Assembly: GCA_031284485.1 (NCBI GenBank)
Contig: JAISZT010000128.1
Coordinates: 1-32,929 of the forward strand
From: Desulfovibrio sp.
Lineage (GTDB): Bacteria; Desulfobacterota; Desulfovibrionia; Desulfovibrionales; Desulfovibrionaceae
Direction: 5' to 3'
Length of the DNA: 32,929 nucleotides
The translations under genes and the position numbers were made by a program. Position 1 is the stretch's first letter. Each line of letters starts with the position of its first letter. Below are positions 1-7,666 of the stretch, one piece after another. The notes below the pieces were generated by a model. That model had not been told where the DNA came from, did not search any database, and saw only the letters and a program-made list of their open reading frames with translations.

Positions 1-1079
1 TCGTAGGGTACTTCCAGAGAAGAAGCCGTGATCTTGAGGACAAGATCGCAAAAATTGATAAAATTCTGTGACGGGCGCTTGCTCTCCAGCACCTCAGGCT
101 TTTCACCCCTGTTGCCGTATATGATTTGCCCCGCATTTACTTCCTGATAATAGACCTTTTCCTCATCCGCACTTTCTTCCGGATGCAAATTCGGCGGCAC
201 ATACTGATTGTTGTTTTCAAGACCGATAAAAACAGGGAATGCCGCCGCAATCACTTGCGCCATCAGCTCGTAATCAATGGAGTCGTTCAGATGCCGGAAA
301 AATTTTACTGCGGGCGCAAGGCAGGAAACGCCACGGTACTCTTCTTCCGCACCCGCTCGAAAGACATGGAAGATGCCGCGCCGGTGCCCAACATGGGCAG
401 GGATGCGGCGATATTGGCTTGAAACTCCAAGGAAATTGTCAAAAGGCATGGGGGAGGGTTGCGGACTGGCAATCCAGTAGAAAGAAGGAACGCCGTTTTG
501 CGTTACCTCAACACCTTCATGCAGTAGCGGGTCATATTGCTTATCAAAGGGAGTGCGGAGTCTGGACGTCTGAATATCCTGAATACGCAGGGCAAAACGA
601 CAGCCGTATCGCTCTTCCATAACCGGCAAATGAACAAATTCGCCCGCGCGCACAAGGGAGCGCAAACCCAGCATCTGCAAATCGTCAAAGCTTATCTGTT
701 CGCGGTAGTGCGCCTGATCGCACCATTCATCCCACAGCCACTCCATCTGATCTTGTAAGGCCGACACATCCTCACGTTTGAGGCCAAGCATCTTGTAGGC
801 GATGGACGACTGGGGCTTAAGGCCGGTACCCACGACATTTGTGGCGATGGAATTGACGCCGGACTTGGCAATGCCGTCATTGAGATAGAGATCGTCAATG
901 CGCGCCATGCCGAGGCTGCGCTCATAAGACTTTTGTTCCGGACGCAAAACCCGCTGCGGAATCCATGATTTTATTGACCCGCGATGCGACCCCGCGTCGA
1001 GTGAAGCGCTTGACGGTGTATTGCCCTGGGCAACGGCAGGAGAAAACAGGGAGCGCAGGGCGGCGATGGGGCCTTTCAT
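1..1079 (-). CDS. Phage portal protein, lambda family (partial, C-terminus beyond the window)
   Basis: The frame is open from the ATG at 1079 to the window edge, giving about 359 residues. The portal is the dodecameric ring at the capsid vertex through which the terminase packages DNA and to which the head-tail joining protein attaches. Readable stretches such as GVNSIATNVVGTGLKPQ near the N-terminus, YKMLGLKRED, and KITASSLEVPY near the visible end match the style of lambda gpB portals (PF05136). The start overlaps the stop of the gpW-like gene by four bases (ATGA), a translational-coupling arrangement. The protein is cut by the edge; lambda-type portals usually have about 500 residues, so roughly 150 are missing. 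Confidence 0.85.
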   Translation of the reverse strand, partial: MKGPIAALRSLFSPAVAQGNTPSSASLDAGSHRGSIKSWIPQRVLRPEQKSYERSLGMARIDDLYLNDGIAKSGVNSIATNVVGTGLKPQSSIAYKMLGLKREDVSALQDQMEWLWDEWCDQAHYREQISFDDLQMLGLRSLVRAGEFVHLPVMEERYGCRFALRIQDIQTSRLRTPFDKQYDPLLHEGVEVTQNGVPSFYWIASPQPSPMPFDNFLGVSSQYRRIPAHVGHRRGIFHVFRAGAEEEYRGVSCLAPAVKFFRHLNDSIDYELMAQVIAAAFPVFIGLENNNQYVPPNLHPEESADEEKVYYQEVNAGQIIYGNRGEKPEVLESKRPSQNFINFCDLVLKITASSLEVPY

Positions 1080-1315
1080 CGGCGGCCCCCATAGTTTATA
1101 CGGCCCTGGACAAAGCGCGGCCCGTTTACGCCGGAAAGTTTGGCAAGCTCATCAGCAAAGTAGTCGAGCTGCTTGCGTATTTCCGGCAAGTCCTGCCGTG
1201 TGAGGGAACGGGAGCCGATGGTGTATGAATGGCCGGAGGCGCATTTTTTCAGCGCATCCTTGTAAAGAGCAATCTGCCCAAGCAGCTCTTCTCGTGTCCA
1301 GATTTGAAATGCCAT
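1076..1315 (-). CDS. gpW-like phage head-tail joining protein
   Basis: This encodes 79 residues, the size range of gpW-like connectors that plug the portal before the tail joins. It is predicted helical at the N-terminus (REELLGQIALYKDALKKCASG), followed by SYTIGSRSLTRQDLPEIRKQLDYF, a pattern common in small phage head-tail joining proteins between large terminase and portal. The position (terminase, HTH, this gene, portal) supports the call. No strong ribosome-binding site is visible before the ATG at 1315. The stop overlaps the portal start by four bases. It could also be annotated only as a small conserved phage protein of unknown function. Confidence 0.65.
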   Translation of the reverse strand: MAFQIWTREELLGQIALYKDALKKCASGHSYTIGSRSLTRQDLPEIRKQLDYFADELAKLSGVNGPRFVQGRINYGGRR

Positions 1316-1351
1316 GCCGAAACGGATAGCACGGAAAAAAAGCTGTTGTCG

Positions 1352-1387
1352 TGGACGTCATGGACGTAGTGGACGTCATGGACGAAA
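1352..1387. repeat. Tandem 9-bp repeat (TGGACGTCA-type), four units
   Basis: Four consecutive 9-mers are TGGACGTCA, TGGACGTAG, TGGACGTCA and TGGACGAAA. The units thus alternate in an 18-bp super-period. They lie in the short gap between the HTH gene and the gpW-like gene, 37-72 bases upstream of the latter's start. They are followed by an A-tract/T-tract block (about 1392-1411). The spacing is close to one helical turn, as for protein-binding arrays. Binding by the neighbouring HTH protein is an inference. Confidence 0.6.
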
Positions 1388-1408
1388 ATTTCAAAAAAAA
1401 CGATTTTT

Positions 1409-1597
1409 TTAAGAGGCCCTGCTCCGCAGATATTTCAGACAGTCTTCCTCGCGCACACGCAAGCCTTTGACTTCTCCCAGTCGCACGGCCGCCAGCGCGC
1501 CGGAATTCACGAGGTTATAAAAATGCGAACGCTTACAACTTAAAAGTTTGCAAGCCTCCTGCCAGTTAAGCAGACGTGATTTTTCCATGGCTGTCAT
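1409..1597 (-). CDS. Small excisionase/AlpA-like helix-turn-helix DNA-binding protein
   Basis: This encodes 62 residues. The central part, LNWQEACKLLSCKRSHFYNL followed by VNSGALAAVRLGEVKGLRVREEDCLKYL, has the layout of the MerR-like excisionase fold (HTH_17): helix, turn, recognition helix, a basic wing (AVRLG..KGLRV) and a final helix. Such proteins bend DNA as excisionases or act as small phage regulators. The start (ATG at 1597) overlaps the stop of the large terminase by four bases (ATGA), so it is probably translated from the packaging operon. A HTH gene between terminase and head-joining genes is not the textbook place for an excisionase. A role in late-gene control or DNA-end recognition is equally possible. 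Confidence 0.7.
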   Translation of the reverse strand: MTAMEKSRLLNWQEACKLLSCKRSHFYNLVNSGALAAVRLGEVKGLRVREEDCLKYLRSRAS

Positions 1598-3672
1598 CTC
1601 CGCAGTCCGGCAAGCCTGTCTGCCGCCGAAGCCCCCGAACGGACGGCCTCCGGGCGCGGCCGCGCAGTCTGTTTGGCCTTTATTTCCCCAGGGCGTTTTA
1701 CTCTGGAAACGCCCAACATCCAGTAAAGCGCCTGCAGGAGATACTCACAGTCCCACGCATGGTTGGGCCGACTGTGCGGGTTGTCCCAAAGCGCCTTTTC
1801 GGTGTTCCATACTTCGGCAACCATCTCCTTGGCGTACGCCCCCAACGCGCCGTCATCATTGGCGTGAAGGTGGAAAGCGCCGGGATCGTCCTTATTGATC
1901 GCCAACTTGTTCGCCAACGTCCCCTTGAAAAGCGTGGTGTCCACCTTGTGCAGCAAAATGCCGCCCGGTATCTTGATTCGCTCGCCCTTGGGGCCGGGGA
2001 AATACTCCTGCGGCGCATAGCCCACGGGAACGGAAGGCGCATGCACGCCCTGGGAAGGAAACACGCGCCCCCTGTTTTTTGCCGCCCAGGCATACACCTG
2101 CGCCGTGCGCTGCGGATCGCCCATCGCGTCAATAATGACGCCGCGAACCATGTATGCCTTGCCGTCAGTATCCGTGTACTGCGACCGCCAAAAAAGCTCA
2201 TCCAGCGCCCGCAGACTTGGGGCCACGCCCTCCTGTACCAGCCAGCTTTCTCCGTCTTCACCGAAGCCGAAGGCCCGGATCACATACCGGAAATAGCGCA
2301 ATTGCGTGTCCACACCTGCCAGCAGGCAGGCCGCGCGCTCCTTTCCGCCTACAGAGCCAGGCACATGTCCACGCGGACGGTCGTCACACAACGACAGAAT
2401 AATATCTTCGCTGCGTTTTTCGTACTGTTCTTCCCAAGGTTCAGCCTTAAAATTGTTCTGCAAATCCTTGTAAACAGCCATATCCTTGGTTGTCTCATAT
2501 TCCAGTGCCCTGGCCGCGACATCGGACAAAGGAACAAATGGAGACAGCCAAGCCGGTATGTGAAAGGCAATGGAGATGGGTTTGAATTTTTCCAAAGCCT
2601 CGTACATGCTCAGTCCGGAATTTTCCTCACGCCATAAACCGCCACGCGCGGCCATGTCGCGATCTACATCCGACCATTTAGCCTGACAGTGCTGACACTC
2701 GTACCATGCCAGGCGCTTGGAGCGGATCGCCACGGGATCGTTTACCGAATCATCCCACTTGATCTGTTCAAACGACATGAGCAGTTCCCGATTGCAGGAC
2801 GGGCAGATTACCATAAAATGGAAACGCGCTTCGGCCTTTTGAAAAGCCGTGTGGATGGGGCCGTCAACCACGGTTGGCGTACTTATCTTCCAGATGCGGG
2901 CACGACGCCCCCAGGTGATGACGCGCTTTTCGGCCAAATCTTCGGAGGCAGCCTCGCGTTTTGAATTTTGAAATTTATCCAATTCATCCAATACCAGATA
3001 GCGGATGGGCTTGTTGCCCAGACGCATCGCCGAACCTGACCAGCCCATATAAATGGTGATGTGCGCAAGATTGATGCGCAACGTCGCCAGATCATCAGAC
3101 ATGCCCGTCAGGTACTCGGACAGACGGCGGCTGGAACGGATCATCGGAATAATACGATCTTTGGCATTTTCCCGTGCGGTGGGTTCGTCCGGATACACAT
3201 AGAGCACAGGGCCGGGCGCGCGGTCGATGGCATAGGCAACGCAGTTGTGGACAGCTTCAGTACCGCCCGACTGCGGACATTTCATCAGGCTGGTTGACTG
3301 TACGGTCGGGAAAAACGAGGCATCCATGACGCCCGCGATGTATGGTGTGACAGCGTTCAGCCACGGCCCAGGCCGGGAGGAAAGATGCACCACGCGGTGA
3401 CGTTCCGCCCACCGGCTTACCGGAACGGGAGCGCGGCGGCGAAAAATGGCGCGCTCGCCCGTTTTCCACATCCATTTCCAGCCAAGCGATCCACGCTCGG
3501 CCACCAGCACGCGCACCATCGCCGCCGTTTCCGGATGGATGCACGATGGCAATGCGTCCACGCGGAAACGCAGCAAACGGCGCTGATCAATTGTCTGGCT
3601 CTCCCGCGTCCGAGTCTTTTGGCGTTTCCGCTTTTTGGACGACGGAGACGGCTTCTGATTCTGAATCGACAT
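1594..3672 (-). CDS. Phage terminase large subunit, GpA family
   Basis: This is the DNA-packaging ATPase/nuclease that cuts concatemers and drives DNA into the capsid through the portal. The product has 692 residues, typical for GpA (PF05876). The ATPase part holds a deviant P-loop (CPQSGGTEA, residues 132-140, with Lys131 just before it instead of the usual GKT) and a Walker B-like YLVLDELDKF (Asp/Glu at 229-230). A CxxC pair (CPSC 290-293, CQHC 326-329) suggests a zinc knuckle. The C-terminal nuclease region shows GVDTQ, DAMGDPQRT and HAWDCEYLLQAL, with the expected acidic residues. The frame opens at 3708, but the ATG at 3672 is preceded by AGGGTGG at good spacing and is preferred. It overlaps the upstream gene's end by 86 bp. 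Confidence 0.9.
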   Translation of the reverse strand: MSIQNQKPSPSSKKRKRQKTRTRESQTIDQRRLLRFRVDALPSCIHPETAAMVRVLVAERGSLGWKWMWKTGERAIFRRRAPVPVSRWAERHRVVHLSSRPGPWLNAVTPYIAGVMDASFFPTVQSTSLMKCPQSGGTEAVHNCVAYAIDRAPGPVLYVYPDEPTARENAKDRIIPMIRSSRRLSEYLTGMSDDLATLRINLAHITIYMGWSGSAMRLGNKPIRYLVLDELDKFQNSKREAASEDLAEKRVITWGRRARIWKISTPTVVDGPIHTAFQKAEARFHFMVICPSCNRELLMSFEQIKWDDSVNDPVAIRSKRLAWYECQHCQAKWSDVDRDMAARGGLWREENSGLSMYEALEKFKPISIAFHIPAWLSPFVPLSDVAARALEYETTKDMAVYKDLQNNFKAEPWEEQYEKRSEDIILSLCDDRPRGHVPGSVGGKERAACLLAGVDTQLRYFRYVIRAFGFGEDGESWLVQEGVAPSLRALDELFWRSQYTDTDGKAYMVRGVIIDAMGDPQRTAQVYAWAAKNRGRVFPSQGVHAPSVPVGYAPQEYFPGPKGERIKIPGGILLHKVDTTLFKGTLANKLAINKDDPGAFHLHANDDGALGAYAKEMVAEVWNTEKALWDNPHSRPNHAWDCEYLLQALYWMLGVSRVKRPGEIKAKQTARPRPEAVRSGASAADRLAGLRR

Positions 3673-4381
3673 ATTCCACCCTGAAATCCATGGGCCGCGA
3701 GTATTCATTCAACGCGGCGTCCAGATTTTTTTCAAATGCAGCTACCAACTCATGGACTTTGGAAACATCACCGCCCACAAGCTTGACGTATTCCGGAGCA
3801 TACAAACGGAACACGCCGCGCAAACCAATATCAAGCGCGGCCGCGCGGCTGGCCAACTCCAACGAAACCTCATCGCGCAAAATGTATTTGCGCTGCTTCA
3901 CGGCCCGGTCAAAGGCCATATCCTCGCGTTGCTCACGCAGGCGCGCCACTTTTTCGGAAAGCTCGTTTTTGGCCAGTTCCTGTAATTCGTCAGCCTCCGC
4001 TTCCGGCATGGATACCAACGGCAAGGTGCTTGCATAGATATCCACATTGCGCCTTGAAAAACTCTTGTTCTTTTCCCGCCGCAAAAAGCCGGATTTCAAA
4101 TCCTTGTACAATTGCGACTGGCTGATTTTGCGACCGCTGCCCACCAGATAGGCCAGCACGTCCTTCATATTGGTAAAATTTCCGTTATCATTTGCCTGTA
4201 TCATAGCGTCCCTCAACATCTTTGTGGCGCGATCAAGGGCGTTCAGGTTGGCAGCGCAGGGATCATCCTTGACAATCCGCTTGGCTTCCTCCTTGGCCCG
4301 GAGCAGCAGAGGAATGTCCGTGCTGCTGCTGCGCTCAAGAAGATCGTCAATGCCTGTTTTCTGCTGCTCATCCATGCTCAT
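3587..4381 (-). CDS. Putative terminase small subunit (Nu1-like position, HTH region)
   Basis: This encodes 264 residues immediately upstream of, and overlapping, the large terminase, which is the usual place for the small subunit that recognises the packaging site. Residues around 73-115 (VLAYLVGSGRKISQSQLYKD, then a basic stretch ending in NVDIYAS) look like a HTH plus basic wing. The middle (residues about 125-165) is charged and probably coiled coil. The C-terminal third is acidic. I do not recognise the family with certainty; the call rests on position and the HTH-like block. At 264 residues it is longer than lambda Nu1 (181). The adjacent non-coding block with repeated motifs (4414-4510) would be its natural DNA target. 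Confidence 0.5.
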   Translation of the reverse strand: MSMDEQQKTGIDDLLERSSSTDIPLLLRAKEEAKRIVKDDPCAANLNALDRATKMLRDAMIQANDNGNFTNMKDVLAYLVGSGRKISQSQLYKDLKSGFLRREKNKSFSRRNVDIYASTLPLVSMPEAEADELQELAKNELSEKVARLREQREDMAFDRAVKQRKYILRDEVSLELASRAAALDIGLRGVFRLYAPEYVKLVGGDVSKVHELVAAFEKNLDAALNEYSRPMDFRVEYVDSESEAVSVVQKAETPKDSDAGEPDN

Positions 4382-4413
4382 TCACCCATCACACGCTGAT
4401 TTTTAACGGCCAC

Positions 4414-4508
4414 TTGACGCAACCGCCACGGGGAAGCTAGACTCGGCACAGGTTTGGGGCTGAGCCTAGCTTGGTTTCCTCTACCAGAGGCGGTGTTGAC
4501 GCACCGCC
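4414..4508. repeat. Direct repeat TTGACGCA(A)CCGCC
   Basis: TTGACGCAACCGCC (4414-4427) recurs as TTGACGCACCGCC (4496-4508), differing by one base. The second copy forms the loop and right arm of the hairpin at 4487-4510. The pair frames an imperfect inverted repeat. The block lies directly upstream of the terminase genes. Confidence 0.55.
4434..4472. repeat. Imperfect inverted repeat (14-bp arms) upstream of terminase genes
   Basis: The arms AAGCTAGACTCGGC (4434-4447) and GCTGAGCCTAGCTT (4459-4472) are complementary at 12 of 14 positions, with an 11-nt spacer. As RNA on the minus strand this would form a stable stem in the leader of the terminase operon. As DNA it is a candidate binding site for the small terminase or a structured part of a packaging site. 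Confidence 0.55.
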
Positions 4509-4518
4509 TCGCTTTTTT
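4487..4518 (+). terminator. Intrinsic-terminator-like hairpin facing the plus strand
   Basis: A perfect 9-bp stem GAGGCGGTG (4487-4495) / CACCGCCTC (4502-4510) with loop TTGACG is followed by GC and six T residues (4513-4518). In the plus direction this is a textbook rho-independent terminator. All neighbouring genes run on the minus strand, where the hairpin is preceded by A residues instead, so it would not stop the phage operon. It may block antisense transcription or be part of a packaging-site structure. Confidence 0.6.
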
Positions 4519-4522
4519 GGAA

Positions 4523-5857
4523 TTACATGACAGCCCCCTTTATTTCCGCAAGCGTTCTGCCGTCGCTCTCCCGTGTAGCCTCGACCCCGCTGTATTCCTG
4601 CCACCGCTCCAGAATCACCTGGGCGAATTTGGGATCGACCTCCATCAGCCGGGCAGACCTGCCCAAGCGCTCGCAAGCCATCAGCGTACTGCCCGATCCG
4701 CCGAAATAATCGGCCACAACACCACCCTGCGGACTGGAGTTGGCAACCATGCGCTCAATAAGGGCCACGGGCTTGGTGGTGGGGTGCAACGCGGAACGCG
4801 CCGGTCGGGACACATCAATGACGGTTGTGGGCACCTCCTCCACACACAGAGCCTCTCCGGTCAGATGATACAGCCGCCCGTCGAGCACAAATTCAAACGA
4901 TCCGTCACCCATGTCGCGCATGCCTGTCTGATCAAATTCCAACACGCTGCGCTGTTTGCGATTACCGTACCAGCGGTGCGCGGCACCCCGTCTCCAGCCA
5001 TAGAGAATGGGCTCATGGGCAAACTGATAATCGCCCCTGCCAAGCACGGCAGTTTGCTTGCGCCAGATGAGGCATGCCGACAGACGGAACCCGGCTGCCG
5101 TGAACACATCCCGAAACAGGGTGCTGTCTCCCGCCTCGGCATGGGCGACATATATGCCGCCGCCCGGGCGCAAGGTTTCGTGCATGACACTGTGCGCCGA
5201 GGCAAGGAACCCGGCAAATTGCTCCGGAGACATCTTGTCGTTTTTTATTTTTCCGGCCTTGCCGGAGTAGTTGACGTTATACGGAGGGTCAGTCCAGATC
5301 ATGTCCGCTTCACCTCCGGCCAGCAGGCGACGGGCATCGGCCAGACTGCGGGCGTCGCCGCACATGACGCGATGACGGCCAAGAATCCAGATTTCGCCAT
5401 CTCGGACAACTGGTGCCTCCGGTTCCGCGGGCACCTTGTCCGGATCGCGCTTGGAGTCATCCATACGCATGAGCATGTCATCAAGCTCCTGCTGGTCAAA
5501 ACCGGTGTAACTCAAATTAAAATCCGCCGCCTGCAGGGCACGCAATTCCTGCAGGAGCAAATCCTCATCCCAGTCCGCCCATGTCGCGGAACGATTGATC
5601 AGGATACGGAACGCCAGCTCCTGCTCCGGCGTCATGTCATCGGCCACGATCACGGGCACCGTGACCATGTTCATGGCGCGCGCCGCCTTCAGGCGCAGGT
5701 GCCCATCAATCAGTTTGCCGTCACTTCGAGCGAGCATAGGCGCGCGAAAGCCAAATTCCCGCAGAACTTCTACCATGCGCGGCACGGCCTCATCATTCTT
5801 GCGCGGATTCCTGGCATAAGGCCGCAAGCGTTCAATCGGCCATTGTTCAATTTCCAT
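4523..5857 (-). CDS. ParB-domain / DNA N-methyltransferase fusion (beta-class)
   Basis: This encodes 444 residues. The N-terminal 100 residues form a ParB/Srx-type domain (IERLRPYARNPRKN, then DGKLIDGHLRLKAAR at about 46-60). The C-terminal part is a DNA methyltransferase with catalytic DPPY (190-193), HPTTKP (358-363) and the SAM-binding FGGSGS (385-390). Catalytic motif before SAM motif is the beta-class order, giving N6-adenine or N4-cytosine methylation. These fusions are common orphan methylases in phages, protecting phage DNA or tuning replication. No partner restriction gene is visible. The start has a good AGGAGG seven bases upstream and overlaps the primase stop by 11 bp. The recognition sequence cannot be read from the protein. 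Confidence 0.9.
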   Translation of the reverse strand: MEIEQWPIERLRPYARNPRKNDEAVPRMVEVLREFGFRAPMLARSDGKLIDGHLRLKAARAMNMVTVPVIVADDMTPEQELAFRILINRSATWADWDEDLLLQELRALQAADFNLSYTGFDQQELDDMLMRMDDSKRDPDKVPAEPEAPVVRDGEIWILGRHRVMCGDARSLADARRLLAGGEADMIWTDPPYNVNYSGKAGKIKNDKMSPEQFAGFLASAHSVMHETLRPGGGIYVAHAEAGDSTLFRDVFTAAGFRLSACLIWRKQTAVLGRGDYQFAHEPILYGWRRGAAHRWYGNRKQRSVLEFDQTGMRDMGDGSFEFVLDGRLYHLTGEALCVEEVPTTVIDVSRPARSALHPTTKPVALIERMVANSSPQGGVVADYFGGSGSTLMACERLGRSARLMEVDPKFAQVILERWQEYSGVEATRESDGRTLAEIKGAVM

Positions 5858-7391
5858 GCAACGCCTCCTGAAACAAATCAGATTTCACAAGTCCAACAAG
5901 GCAAAGAGGATCCCCATCACACCGCACGCAATCCCGCAAGTAGCCCCACCAGAACGGATGAGGCTTTGTGCGCGGACACGGCAACAAACAATCCGGATCA
6001 TCCACGTTGTTTTTGCGGAATGCCGGGAGTAAATCTCGCATTATACGCACACGTTCGGACGGAAAGACCACCTCTGGCAGCGACCGCACACGCGGTACAC
6101 GCCAGCAACGGAAACTACCTCCTGCGTCTTCCGCCGCAACTTCAACATCCTTATTTTTTTTATCCGTTCCCAACTGCCCATTATTACTGTCCCCATCAGC
6201 CACAGCGATGCCATTTTTTAACAATCCAGCGGCATCAGGCAGGGAATTCGGCAGGGCAGCACTTATCCATGCACGCAGATCGACGCCGCGCGCAAACGCC
6301 TCGCCTGGGTCTTTGCCCTCCGGAACCGGCCACAACTGCGCTTGCTGATACGTTTTTTCCCACCACGGCCACGCGCTCGCGCCGGGATTTGACCCGTCCG
6401 CATCCTTGTCAGCATCAAAATCCAGGGCGACAAGGATGCGGACAGCGCGAGACAGCAGGCGATGAGCTACAACGTCCGGCTTGCCGGAGACGGTCAAAAC
6501 CGAGAGCGCACCGATGCGCCCACCGCAGGCGTGATGCACAGCCATCGCATCAAGCTCCGCTTCAACCACCACCCATGTGGCCAGATCAGGCGTGACATCC
6601 GGCCGCAGGATCATCGGCACAGACCACGGTGCATCCGGCTGTGGCACTAGGAGATACTTGGGATCTTTCGGATTATTTTTATCCAGATCAGCATCGCGAC
6701 GACGAATACGAATCCGGCAACACCGCCCGTCTGCCGAAAATGCCGGGATCGTAACCCCGCGCGGGATCCTCAAAGCGCGGATGGGCTTGCCGTCCTTACC
6801 GAATTTCTCCGGCAGCGCGAACGCGGAACGGGCGCGGTACAGGCAGTCGGTATTTTTTCCCTCGGCCTCTAAATACCCCAGCTTGTACGCCCGGACAGCA
6901 GCATCAGGCAGGCCACGCTGGGCCAGCCAGTGCAGAATGGATGAAGATTTCTGCAGGGCAGTATGGGCCTCACTGGCCAATTTTGTGGCGTAGGCAACCC
7001 ATGTATCACACGGCTCTTTATACTCACGCGGGACAAAGACTGTGCCCGGGGCCTCGCGTGACGGTTGGCGCAACGGCCTGTATGCGCGGGTATTATTGTC
7101 CGGCTGCAGGCTCAACTCCTGACACGCCGCCTTGAACGAGAGGCCATGCACCTCCATGAGGAAGGTAAGAACATCACCCCCCTTGCCGCATCCGCGCGGG
7201 CATGACCATGTTCCTCTAAGTCCGTGTTTCTGGCAAAACTCGCCCCCTGACTGCTCAGGGAAAACAATGAAACGATCATCACCGCCGCACAACGGGCAGG
7301 GCGAATGGTACTCGCCACCTGTGCGTCCGCTCACGCATTTAATCTTGGCCGGATCTACCTTTTCCCTCAACAACGACAGCAAGTCAGTCAT
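5847..7391 (-). CDS. Phage DNA primase with CHC2-type zinc finger and Toprim domain
   Basis: This encodes 514 residues from the ATG at 7391. It makes RNA primers for phage replication. The N-terminal zinc-binding domain has Cys32/Cys35 (CPLCGGDDRF) and Cys64/Cys68 (WSCPRGCGKGGD). The Toprim part has Glu277 and Glu279 (VVVEAELDAMAV) and the metal-binding VALDFDADKD (Asp324, 326, 328), then GKDPGEA (359-365). The C-terminal about 130 residues match nothing I recognise. A TTG ten codons upstream also keeps the frame open, but the ATG has GGGAGG at seven bases and is preferred. That Shine-Dalgarno sequence is itself part of an iteron-like element (7399-7414). The helicase gene lies just upstream, so primase and helicase are split here rather than fused as in P4 alpha. 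Confidence 0.88.
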   Translation of the reverse strand: MTDLLSLLREKVDPAKIKCVSGRTGGEYHSPCPLCGGDDRFIVFPEQSGGEFCQKHGLRGTWSCPRGCGKGGDVLTFLMEVHGLSFKAACQELSLQPDNNTRAYRPLRQPSREAPGTVFVPREYKEPCDTWVAYATKLASEAHTALQKSSSILHWLAQRGLPDAAVRAYKLGYLEAEGKNTDCLYRARSAFALPEKFGKDGKPIRALRIPRGVTIPAFSADGRCCRIRIRRRDADLDKNNPKDPKYLLVPQPDAPWSVPMILRPDVTPDLATWVVVEAELDAMAVHHACGGRIGALSVLTVSGKPDVVAHRLLSRAVRILVALDFDADKDADGSNPGASAWPWWEKTYQQAQLWPVPEGKDPGEAFARGVDLRAWISAALPNSLPDAAGLLKNGIAVADGDSNNGQLGTDKKNKDVEVAAEDAGGSFRCWRVPRVRSLPEVVFPSERVRIMRDLLPAFRKNNVDDPDCLLPCPRTKPHPFWWGYLRDCVRCDGDPLCLVGLVKSDLFQEALHGN

Positions 7392-7398
7392 TTTCAAA

Positions 7399-7659
7399 CC
7401 TCCCAAACTCCCAATTCTCAAATATCAAACCAGACTTCTAACTTCCCATATTCCCATTACTTTTTAAGATAATGGGAGTATGGGAACATAAATGCATATA
7501 TTACGCGCGCGCGAAATGTTCCCTGAAGGGCATATACATACTTACGCGCGCGCGTAAGTAACCCGTCAAAACTCCCAATCTCCCAAAACTATAAAAAACG
7601 TATATGTTTCAGTATGATACTGTGCAGAATATACAGAAAAAGCTTGGGAGTTTGGGAGG
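7399..7659. other. Candidate phage replication origin with iteron-like elements and palindromes
   Basis: Between helicase and primase genes, five elements are built from two 8-bp half-units of the form YTCCCAWN: CCTCCCAAACTCCCAA (7399-7414), TTCCCATATTCCCATTA (7443-7459), TAATGGGAGTATGGGAA (7470-7486, inverted), ACTCCCAATCTCCCAAAAC (7571-7589) and TTGGGAGTTTGGGAGG (7644-7659, inverted). The outermost two are exact 16-bp inverted copies; the second and third form a near-perfect hairpin. Inside lie two alternating GC tracts (7503-7513 and 7545-7554), a 22-bp perfect palindrome (7539-7560), the palindrome CAGTATGATACTG (7610-7622) and an AT-rich stretch (7587-7610). This is the composition expected of an iteron-type origin next to its own replication proteins. 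No origin activity can be proven from sequence alone. Confidence 0.6.
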
Positions 7660-7666
7660 ATAGCAA

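Noticed and set aside
1576..2637. 353-codon plus-strand open frame
   Set aside because: Antisense to the large terminase nuclease domain; no motif or ribosome-binding site support.
4454..6595. 713-codon open frame on the plus strand
   Set aside because: It lies antisense to the methyltransferase and primase, both with clear motifs; its own translation has no recognisable domain. It is a shadow of high-GC coding on the other strand.
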